Of a DNA stretch of 6,605 nucleotides, positions 1 through 5,652 are shown one piece after another (position 1 is the stretch's first letter; the number at the start of each line of letters is the position of its first letter). The notes beneath the pieces were generated by a model. It was given only the letters and a program-made list of their open reading frames with translations, made no database searches and was not told the origin of the DNA. Made by a program: the position numbers and the translations under genes. This DNA is from Leucobacter sp. (GTDB lineage: Bacteria > Actinomycetota > Actinomycetes > Actinomycetales > Microbacteriaceae): contig JAPSIU010000158.1 in the NCBI GenBank assembly GCA_031178565.1, positions 1 through 6,605 of the forward strand. Reading direction: 5' to 3'.

Positions 1-950
1 GGCAGACGAAGGAGGTCCTCGGCACGGCCGCCGTGCGCGCCATCGTCTCGCGCGCCATCACCCGTGGGCTCGACGAGCGCTACGCCTCCGCCAAGAAGCA
101 CGACCGCACGCAGACGGCCGCGCTGCTCGAGAAGATGGTCTCCGAGATGAAGTCGCGGATCGCGCTGCGCGCCCAGCGCGACACCGCGAGGCGCAAGAGT
201 TCGCTGGAGAGCTCGTCGCTGCCCGCGAAGCTCATCGACTGCCGATCGAAGAACGTGGCCGACACCGAACTCTTCATCGTGGAGGGCGACAGCGCGCTCG
301 GCACCGCCCGCCCGGCCCGCGACAGCGAGTTCCAGGCCCTGCTCCCGATCCGCGGCAAGATCCTGAACGTGCAGAAGGCGTCGGTCGCCGAGATGCTCGG
401 CAACGCGGAGTGCGGTGCGATCATCAAGGTGATCGGCGCGGGATCGGGCCGCGACTTCGAACTCGACTCGGCGCGCTACGGCAAGGTCATTCTCATGAGC
501 GACGCCGACGTCGACGGGGCGCACATCCGCACCCTGCTGCTCACGCTGTTCTTCCGCTACATGCGGCCGATGCTCGAGGCCGGACGGGTGTACGCCGCCG
601 TGCCTCCGCTGCACCGCGTGATCGTGCAGCACTCCGGACGCAAGCCGAACGACGTCATCTACACGTACAGCGAGCGGGAGTTGAACCAGCTGCTCGCCGA
701 TCTGCGCAGACGCGGGAAGAAGCACCAGGAGCCCATCCAGCGCTACAAGGGCCTCGGGGAGATGGACGCCGATCAGCTCGCCGAGACGACGATGGACCGA
801 GAGCACCGGACGCTGCGCCGCGTGCGGGTCGAGGATGCGCACGCCGCGGCCCAGATGTTCGAGCTGCTGATGGGCAACGAGGTGGCGCCGCGCAAGGAGT
901 TCATCATCGACAACGCCGACGACCTCGATCGGGAGCGCATCGACGCCTAG
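1..950 (+). CDS. parE: DNA topoisomerase IV subunit B (ParE), 3' part only
   Basis: ATPase subunit of type IIA topoisomerase IV, which acts with ParC on chromosomal DNA to decatenate and relax it using ATP. The reading frame is open from base 3, so the gene enters from the left; 315 codons are visible before TAG at 948. The GTG at 33 is internal, not a start. The fragment begins exactly at the QTK loop (bases 3-11), the ATP-contacting loop of the GHKL transducer domain. The TOPRIM domain follows, with EGDSA at 282-296 (catalytic Glu) and the metal-binding DADVDG at 501-518. The conserved PIRGKILNV and YKGLGEM segments are also present, and the C-terminus keeps the usual short tail after the RKEFI segment. 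EGDSALGTA rather than the GyrB-like EGDSAGGSA, and the parC gene nearby, favour ParE over GyrB. The next gene converges on it, 31 bp past the stop. Confidence 0.96.
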   Translation, partial: QTKEVLGTAAVRAIVSRAITRGLDERYASAKKHDRTQTAALLEKMVSEMKSRIALRAQRDTARRKSSLESSSLPAKLIDCRSKNVADTELFIVEGDSALGTARPARDSEFQALLPIRGKILNVQKASVAEMLGNAECGAIIKVIGAGSGRDFELDSARYGKVILMSDADVDGAHIRTLLLTLFFRYMRPMLEAGRVYAAVPPLHRVIVQHSGRKPNDVIYTYSERELNQLLADLRRRGKKHQEPIQRYKGLGEMDADQLAETTMDREHRTLRRVRVEDAHAAAQMFELLMGNEVAPRKEFIIDNADDLDRERIDA

Positions 951-981
951 CCTCGGCCGGGCGCCGCTCCCTGATGCGGGG

Positions 982-1347
982 CTACGGGAGGTAGGCCCAC
1001 ACGAGCGCCCCGCTTGAGAGGGCGAGCATTCCCAGGCAGTTCAGCCAGAAGGAGGATCCGACGAATCTCGCGCGAATGTGCGCGGCCGCGGCGCAGAGGA
1101 AGTAGCAGACGACCCCGACGTTCGCGGCGAATCCGACGCCCGGCAACCAGAGGCCCGCCGTCAGCCCGGCGACCGCGACGAGCTTGATCGCGATGAGGCA
1201 CCACCACCAGTCCCTGGGGAACCCGACGCCGTCGAGGCAGTCGCGGATGAACGCCGGCGGCTTGAGCGACAGGAGCGCGTCGCCGAGTACGACCGCGGCG
1301 AGCACCGCCTGCGGCCACCAGGGGTCGGGGAGCAGCAGCATGGTCAT
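982..1347 (-). CDS. DoxX-like small integral membrane protein
   Basis: A 121-residue hydrophobic protein with about four membrane helices, roughly residues 10-28, 48-66, 68-90 and 100-119. Size, four-helix layout and the segment GFAANVGVVCYF followed by AHIRAR resemble the DoxX-like (DoxX_2) family, whose biochemical role is mostly unsettled; some relatives are tied to redox or thiosulfate-linked functions. The start at ATG 1347 is chosen because a strong ribosome site (GGGAGGGAAG, minus strand, 1357-1348) sits directly before it. A second ATG two codons in (1341) is less well placed. The ATG overlaps the stop of the upstream tetR as ATGA, so the two are almost certainly co-transcribed and translationally coupled. 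The protein is therefore a likely member of the regulon of that repressor. No cysteine pair or cofactor motif is evident. Family assignment is from overall pattern, not a search. Confidence 0.75.
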   Translation of the reverse strand: MTMLLLPDPWWPQAVLAAVVLGDALLSLKPPAFIRDCLDGVGFPRDWWWCLIAIKLVAVAGLTAGLWLPGVGFAANVGVVCYFLCAAAAHIRARFVGSSFWLNCLGMLALSSGALVWAYLP

Positions 1348-2024
1348 CTTCCCTCCCGGGGTTCCGCGATTGCCGCGAAGGCGCAACGCAGTTGTTCGAG
1401 GATCGGTCCCGCGTCGAGCGCGCCCTGCCGTCCACTGGAGGCGAAGAGCACGCCGAGGTAGGCGAAGTACAGCGCGGACTCGGCGCGATCCAGACGCGCG
1501 TCCGCGTCTCGACCGGAGATGAACTCCCCGTCCGCGGCGAGCATCTCTCTGAACGCCCCCCGCAGGAGATCCGCGAGGGACCCGAATGTCTCGGAGCGGT
1601 ACGCGCCGCTGACGAGGATCGCCGCGTAGTGGCGGGACAGCTCGGTGTGCTCCACGAACAGACGGACGAAAGGCGCGACCAGCTCGACGCATCGTTCAGC
1701 GGCACCGGGGCCGGCCTCGCCGCCCCGGTGCGGCAGTTCGCGGGGAGCCGAGCCGGGGGGAGTGCTCGCGGAGTGCTGGATCGACGCGATACGGGTGTCG
1801 AACACCTCGACCAGCAGAGCCGGCTTGTCGCCCACGCCCATCACCGTGCCGATGCTCGCGCCCGCCTTCGCGGCGATCGCGCGCACGGTCGTCCGTTCGT
1901 ACCCCGATTCGAAGAAGCACGCCTCCGCGGCGCGCACCACTCGCGCTCGCGTCGCACGCCGCGCCCGGGTGCGGGCGGATTCTCCCGACTGATCGAGATC
2001 TGCGTGAACAAGTTCATTGAACAT
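1344..2024 (-). CDS. TetR/AcrR family transcriptional regulator
   Basis: A 226-residue one-component regulator. Residues about 20-75 form the N-terminal TetR DNA-binding domain: an Arg-rich lead-in, the helix ARVVRAAEACFFESGYERTT, then the helix-turn-helix VRAIAAKAGASIGTV. The usual recognition-helix ending (T-x-Y-x-H-F-x-x-K-x-x-L) is replaced by GTVMGVGDKPALLVEVF, so the Tyr and aromatic positions are missing while the Gly-Asp-Lys turn remains. The remaining helical region (about 110-222) is the ligand and dimer domain; its ligand cannot be read from sequence. Start ATG 2024 is the first ATG giving a complete domain. It has only a weak GGA upstream, and an in-frame TTG at 2030 is possible. 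The codon lies inside a perfect palindrome, suggesting autorepression. It overlaps the downstream DoxX-like gene by four bases, and the lipoprotein gene diverges from it 76 bp away. Confidence 0.92.
   Translation of the reverse strand: MFNELVHADLDQSGESARTRARRATRARVVRAAEACFFESGYERTTVRAIAAKAGASIGTVMGVGDKPALLVEVFDTRIASIQHSASTPPGSAPRELPHRGGEAGPGAAERCVELVAPFVRLFVEHTELSRHYAAILVSGAYRSETFGSLADLLRGAFREMLAADGEFISGRDADARLDRAESALYFAYLGVLFASSGRQGALDAGPILEQLRCAFAAIAEPREGR
2005..2016. promoter_or_regulatory. Candidate TetR operator half of a tandem pair (inner dyad)
   Basis: TGAAC-AA-GTTCA, perfect 5-bp arms with a 2-bp spacer. It lies just inside the tetR coding region and directly abuts a second dyad with the same arms, with centres 13 bp apart. 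Repetition of the same half-site makes an operator more likely than chance. The assignment to this TetR protein is inferred from position. Confidence 0.6.
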
Positions 2025-2030
2025 GTTCAA
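2017..2030. promoter_or_regulatory. Candidate TetR operator (outer dyad over the tetR start codon)
   Basis: TTGAACATGTTCAA is a perfect 14-bp palindrome. The tetR start codon lies within it (ATG on the minus strand, 2024-2022). TetR-family repressors bind as dimers to palindromes of this size near their own start, so binding here would block initiation or early elongation of the tetR-doxX operon. Because the divergent lipoprotein gene starts only 71 bp further on, it may be affected as well. Confidence 0.7.
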
Positions 2031-2062
2031 GATTCCAGCACGACGGAATCGATCATTCGATT
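2031..2062. repeat. Two overlapping dyads in the tetR/lipoprotein intergenic region
   Basis: GATTCC (2031-2036) and GGAATC (2045-2050) form an inverted repeat with an 8-nt spacer. AATCGA (2047-2052) and TCGATT (2057-2062) form another with a 4-nt spacer, sharing four bases with the first. They lie next to the TGAAC/GTTCA operator but use different half-sites, so they could bind a second regulator or form part of the promoter region. This stretch is visibly more AT-rich than its surroundings. Confidence 0.45.
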
Positions 2063-2087
2063 GAGGCGCAGCGAGCCGCCCGACCCG

Positions 2088-2093
2088 TACGCT
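2088..2093 (+). promoter_or_regulatory. Candidate -10 element for a leaderless lipoprotein mRNA
   Basis: TACGCT matches the actinobacterial TANNNT -10 pattern. It ends exactly 7 nt before the ATG at 2101, which would place the transcription start on the A of the start codon. No Shine-Dalgarno sequence precedes this ATG, as expected for a leaderless message. A TTGAGG at 2061-2066 is too far (21-bp spacer) to be a convincing -35. Confidence 0.45.
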
Positions 2094-2100
2094 GCACACC

Positions 2101-3087
2101 ATGACCGCCGCACTGCTCTCAGACGACCGCCCGGCACCAAGCGCCCGGAGCGCACGGCACCGCAGACCCGGCGGATCCCGGATCCGCCGCTGCACCGCAC
2201 TCGTGCTGCTCGCGCTGCCGGCCCTCCTCGCATCATGCGCTCCCGTTGCGCCGGGTGACGCGAGCATCGGGACCGGGGGAGCCGCGGGACCCTCGGAGCC
2301 TCCGCCCGCGACCGCGCCCGCCGAGAGCCCGGCGGAGGCGCCCGCTGCGGAGGCGAGCCCGGAGCAGGGGGCCCCGACGAACCCGGGGTACGACCAGGGC
2401 GAGCTGGACGAGCGCCTGCGCTCGGCCGCGTGGTCCGACGACGTGAAGGCCGCGGAGACCCTCATCGCGTGGGGCGCCGATGTGAATGCGAAAGACGATA
2501 CGGTCCAGTCCGCGTACCTCATCGCGACGAGCGAGGGACACCTCGAGCTGCTGCGCCTGACCCTCGCGAACGGCGCCGACGTGCACGACCTCGACAGCTG
2601 GCACGGGACCGGACTCATCCGCGCGGCCGAGCGGGGGCACTGGCGGGTCGTCGGCGAACTGATCCGGGCGGGCGTCCCGCTCGACCACGTGAACCGAGTC
2701 GGCTACCAGGCCATCCACGAGGCGGTGATCTTCGGACGCGACGACGAGAGCTACCACGCCACCGTTCGCGTGCTCGTCGCGGGAGGCGCCGACTTCTCCA
2801 CACCGTCCATGAACGAGCGGCAGACGCCGCTGCAGATGGCCTACGCCAAGGGCTTCCCGCGGCAGGCGGCCCTCCTCGAGCGGCTCACGACCGAGCCGCT
2901 TCCGCAGGACCCCGGCGCCGCGCTCCTCTCGGCCGCCGAGGCGGGGGATCCCGACGCGGTCGCGCTGGCACTGCGCGCGGGAGCGGCGCCGGATACCCGG
3001 GATGCGAGCGGCCGCACCGCGTCGGAGATCGCCGAGGAGAGGATGCACCCCGCCGCAGCGCAGCTCCTCCGCGCGCTCGGCGGGTAA
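2101..3087 (+). CDS. Ankyrin-repeat lipoprotein
   Basis: A 328-residue protein. It opens with an unusually long Arg-rich n-region (residues 1-30), a hydrophobic core (about 32-45) and the lipobox LASC with Cys46, so it should be exported, lipidated and anchored to the outer face of the membrane. Residues about 50-95 are a flexible Pro/Ala/Glu/Ser linker. From about 100 to the end come six ankyrin-like units, recognisable by A-A-G-x-x-x-V and the GADVN turns: near 102-130, 134-163, 168-198, 201-232, 239-262 and 272-328. Ankyrin repeats bind partner proteins and have no catalytic role of their own; the partner is unknown. Start ATG 2101 has no ribosome site but a -10-like TACGCT 7 nt before it. 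It diverges from tetR and converges on parC, ending 38 bp from that gene's stop. Lipidation is read from the lipobox only. Confidence 0.86.
   Translation: MTAALLSDDRPAPSARSARHRRPGGSRIRRCTALVLLALPALLASCAPVAPGDASIGTGGAAGPSEPPPATAPAESPAEAPAAEASPEQGAPTNPGYDQGELDERLRSAAWSDDVKAAETLIAWGADVNAKDDTVQSAYLIATSEGHLELLRLTLANGADVHDLDSWHGTGLIRAAERGHWRVVGELIRAGVPLDHVNRVGYQAIHEAVIFGRDDESYHATVRVLVAGGADFSTPSMNERQTPLQMAYAKGFPRQAALLERLTTEPLPQDPGAALLSAAEAGDPDAVALALRAGAAPDTRDASGRTASEIAEERMHPAAAQLLRALGG
2170..2188. repeat. Perfect 9-bp inverted repeat inside the lipoprotein signal region
   Basis: GGCGGATCC (2170-2178) and GGATCCGCC (2180-2188) flank a single C. It lies about 70 nt after the start codon, in the Arg-rich n-region of the signal peptide. 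It shares the GCGGATCCC core with the repeat at 5770. Regulatory meaning is unproven; frequent GGATCC-containing codon pairs in this genome could explain it. Confidence 0.4.
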
Positions 3088-3101
3088 ACGCTCCGCGGAA
3101 C

Positions 3102-3125
3102 CGGACGTACCGCGGGTGCCGTCCG
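3102..3125. terminator. Weak candidate hairpin between convergent genes
   Basis: CGGACG (3102-3107) can pair with CGTCCG (3120-3125) around a 12-nt loop, just past the lipoprotein stop and just past the parC stop on the other strand. A competing CCGCGG pair (3093-3098, 3110-3115) overlaps it. There is no U-tract on either side, so this is at best a weak bidirectional or Rho-assisted stop. Confidence 0.25.
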
Positions 3126-5636
3126 CTACGGCGCGACGCCGACGAACGCGGCCGCGCCGTCGATCGGCTGGCCCGACCCGTCGCGCTTGCCGAGCTCGGT
3201 CGGAAGCTTGCGGGCCGTGCCGTCCGCGGCCAACGCGCGGGGCTGGCCCGTGCCGACCCAGGCGCAGGCGATCTGGTCCTCCCACTTGAGGAAGCGCTGC
3301 GCTCGGACCCCGCCCGTGGCGCGACCCTTCGCGGGGAACTCCGCCCAGTCCGAGATCTTCGCGGTCGCGACGTCCGTTCCCGGGAGTGTGATGGAGCTGT
3401 CCGCCACCGTCACCACGCGGGCTTCGACGCCGGTCGGGATCGCGGTCGCGAAGACGACCCGCGCATCCGCCCCGAGTTTCATGCCCGACATGCCGCCCGC
3501 GGGCCGACCCTGGGGGCGCACCGATGCGGTCGGGAAGCGCAGCAGTTGGGCATCGCTCGCGACCACGGCGAACTCCGCGCCATCGGGCGCGGGGAACGCG
3601 GCCACCAGGCCGTCTCCGCTCTTCAGCCCGATGACCTCGAATTCGGGTTTCGCGGGCAGGTCGGAGAGCAGCACGCGCTTCACCGTGCCCTCCGCGGTGA
3701 ACAGGCCGATCGGGATCTCGGCCGCGGACGCGTCGAGCGAGACGAGTCCGACGACACGCAGCTTCTTGTCGGCGATGCCGATGTAGTCGGCGAGCTTGAC
3801 ACCCGCGGAGAAGGCGACGCTCGCTGCGGGCACGAGCGGGAGGTCCACCGGTGTGAATCGGTGGAGCGTACCGTCCGAGAGGATCGCGCCGAGTTCGCCG
3901 CGCACCGTCCCGTCGACGACGGCCATCACGGCACCGTGCTTCGTCGCCCGCGATGCTCCCCGCGGCGACTCGCCGGCCTCGGGATCCCGATCCAGCCGGA
4001 GCGCCCGCCCGGTGACCGAGAGGAGGACCGTGCACGGGCTGTCCGCCACCTCCAGCGCAGCTGCGCCGGACGCGGCCCTCGCGGGGCGGGCGACGGCGCC
4101 GGTGAGCACCGTGCGGCGCGGGGTGCCGAAGGCCTCGGCGGCCTGGTCCAACTCCCCGGAGACGACGGCGCGCAGCCGCTCCTCGCTGCCCAGGATCTCG
4201 AGCAGACGCTCGATCTCCGCCTGCAGTTCGTCGCGCTCGGCCTCGAGCTCGACCCGGGAGAACTTGGTCAGGCGCCGCAGACGAAGCTCCAGGATGTACT
4301 CGGCCTGCGCCTCGGAGAGGTCGAACACCTGCATGAGCCGAGTCCGCGCCGTCTCGGCGTCGTCGCTCGTGCGGATGAGCTGGATCACCTCGTCGATGTC
4401 AAGGATCGCGATGAGCAGGCCCTCGACGAGGTGCAGGCGTTCGCGTCGTTTCCGCAGCCGGAACTCCGAGCGACGCCTGATCACGGATATGCGGTGATCC
4501 AGGAACACCCGCAGCATCTCGCGCAGACCGAGCGTCTGCGGCTGCCCCTTCACGAGTGCGACCGAGTTGATGCTGAACGAGTCCTCGAGCGGCGTGTAGC
4601 GGTAGAGCTGCTCCAGCACGCCCTCCGGCGAGAACCCCGTCTTGAGCGAGATGACGAGCCGCAGCCCGTTCTTGCGGTCGGTGAGGTCGGCGACGTCGGC
4701 GATGCCGGAGAGCTTCTTCGACTCGACGCCCTGCTTGATCTTCTCGATCACGCGCTCGGGCCCGACGAGGTACGGAAGCTCCGTGACGACGAGTCCCGTG
4801 CGGCGCGGGCCGAGCTGCTCGACCGAGACCTTCGCCCGGGTGCGGAAGGCGCCGCGGCCGGTGCGGTAGGCGTCCTTGACGCCGTCGAGGCCCACGATCG
4901 TGCCGCCGCCCGGCAGGTCGGGCCCTGGGATGAACTCCATGAGCTCGTCGACCGTCGCCTCCGGGTGGTGCAGCAGGTGCTTCGCCCCCTCGACGACCTC
5001 GACGAGGTTGTGCGGGGCGAGATTCGTGGCCATGCCCACCGCGATGCCGCTGGCCCCGTTCACGAGCAGGTTCGGCACCGCCGACGGCAGCACGTCGGGC
5101 TGCATGATCTGGTTGTCGTAGTTCGGCACGAAGTCCACGACGTCCTCGTCGAGCGACCCGGTCATCGCGAGGGCGGCTCCGGCCAGGCGCGCCTCGGTGT
5201 AGCGGGACGCCGCCGGACCGTCGTCGAGCGAGCCGAAGTTGCCGTGCCCGTCGACGAGGGGCAGGCGCATCGCGAAGCCCTGCGCCATACGCACGAGCGC
5301 ATCGTAGATCGAGGCGTCGCCGTGCGGGTGCAGCTTGCCCATGACCTCCCCGACGACGCGGGCCGACTTCACGTGCCCCTTCTCCGGCCGCAGGCCCATG
5401 TCGGTCATCATGAACAGGATCCGGCGCTGCACCGGCTTCAGCCCGTCGCGCGCATCGGGGAGGGCGCGGGAGTAGATCACCGAGTAGGCGTACTCGAGGA
5501 ACGATCCCTCCATCTCCTGCGAGATGTCGATGTCTTCGATCCGCTCGCCGGCCGCCTCGTGCGCGACGAGCGCGGTCTCGGAGGAGGCGGGGGCGGGGGA
5601 GTCGTCTGCGGGAGAGGCACCGGGCGCTTCGGTCAT
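3126..5636 (-). CDS. parC: DNA topoisomerase IV subunit A (ParC)
   Basis: DNA-cleaving and rejoining subunit of topoisomerase IV, working with ParE. The 836-residue protein is full length. After an acidic, low-complexity N-terminus (1-35) comes the winged-helix breakage-reunion domain, with GKLHPHGDASIYD (101-112-type region) and active-site Arg145-Tyr146; Tyr146 forms the covalent link to DNA. The tower follows, then a helical coiled-coil near 385-500 and a beta-pinwheel C-terminal domain (about 525-836). The GyrA-box QRRGGKG is absent; its place in the first blade reads RATKHGAV. Later blades keep GRPAGGMSG (710-718) and GRATGGVRA. That supports ParC over GyrA. Ala108 stands where E. coli GyrA has Ser83; Asp112 matches Asp87. 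ATG 5636 is preferred; ATG 5648 would add MKSI. Neither has a good ribosome site, and a TAGCAT sits where a -10 would give a near-leaderless mRNA. Confidence 0.95.
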   Translation of the reverse strand: MTEAPGASPADDSPAPASSETALVAHEAAGERIEDIDISQEMEGSFLEYAYSVIYSRALPDARDGLKPVQRRILFMMTDMGLRPEKGHVKSARVVGEVMGKLHPHGDASIYDALVRMAQGFAMRLPLVDGHGNFGSLDDGPAASRYTEARLAGAALAMTGSLDEDVVDFVPNYDNQIMQPDVLPSAVPNLLVNGASGIAVGMATNLAPHNLVEVVEGAKHLLHHPEATVDELMEFIPGPDLPGGGTIVGLDGVKDAYRTGRGAFRTRAKVSVEQLGPRRTGLVVTELPYLVGPERVIEKIKQGVESKKLSGIADVADLTDRKNGLRLVISLKTGFSPEGVLEQLYRYTPLEDSFSINSVALVKGQPQTLGLREMLRVFLDHRISVIRRRSEFRLRKRRERLHLVEGLLIAILDIDEVIQLIRTSDDAETARTRLMQVFDLSEAQAEYILELRLRRLTKFSRVELEAERDELQAEIERLLEILGSEERLRAVVSGELDQAAEAFGTPRRTVLTGAVARPARAASGAAALEVADSPCTVLLSVTGRALRLDRDPEAGESPRGASRATKHGAVMAVVDGTVRGELGAILSDGTLHRFTPVDLPLVPAASVAFSAGVKLADYIGIADKKLRVVGLVSLDASAAEIPIGLFTAEGTVKRVLLSDLPAKPEFEVIGLKSGDGLVAAFPAPDGAEFAVVASDAQLLRFPTASVRPQGRPAGGMSGMKLGADARVVFATAIPTGVEARVVTVADSSITLPGTDVATAKISDWAEFPAKGRATGGVRAQRFLKWEDQIACAWVGTGQPRALAADGTARKLPTELGKRDGSGQPIDGAAAFVGVAP

Positions 5637-5639
5637 AAT
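5634..5639 (+). promoter_or_regulatory. Candidate -10 for the leaderless phosphatase mRNA
   Basis: CATAAT matches TATAAT at five of six positions and ends 7 nt before ATG 5647, so transcription would begin at the start codon. Its first three bases are the complement of the parC start codon. No -35 match is seen about 17 bp upstream. Confidence 0.55.
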
Positions 5640-5646
5640 GGACTTC

Positions 5647-5652
5647 ATGCTA
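5647..5652 (-). promoter_or_regulatory. Candidate -10 for parC
   Basis: On the minus strand this reads TAGCAT, fitting TANNNT. Seven bases later (5646-5640) transcription would start near 5639, leaving only about 3 nt before the parC ATG at 5636. It contains the complement of the phosphatase start codon. No -35 match is seen. Confidence 0.45.

Noticed and set aside
951..990. Terminator hairpin after parE
   Set aside because: Only a 5-bp CTCCC/GGGAG stem with a 14-nt loop and no U-tract is present, and it overlaps the convergent gene's stop. This is not enough to call.
2158..2205. Twin-arginine export signal in the lipoprotein
   Set aside because: Arg pairs are present (RR at 21-22 and 29-30), but the residues after them do not match the S-R-R-x-F-L-K pattern. 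A standard lipoprotein signal explains the region.
2025..2618. Upstream extension of the tetR reading frame
   Set aside because: It runs through the dyad-rich intergenic region and antisense to the lipoprotein gene. The TetR domain is complete from ATG 2024.
2233..4035. A 600-residue open frame on the minus strand
   Set aside because: It is Arg/Gly-rich low-complexity translation typical of a shadow frame in GC-rich DNA, and spans the lipoprotein (opposite strand) and parC (wrong frame).
3126..5636. Calling this gene gyrA
   Set aside because: The GyrA-box is missing and the C-terminal blades match the ParC type. A parE-type subunit lies nearby.
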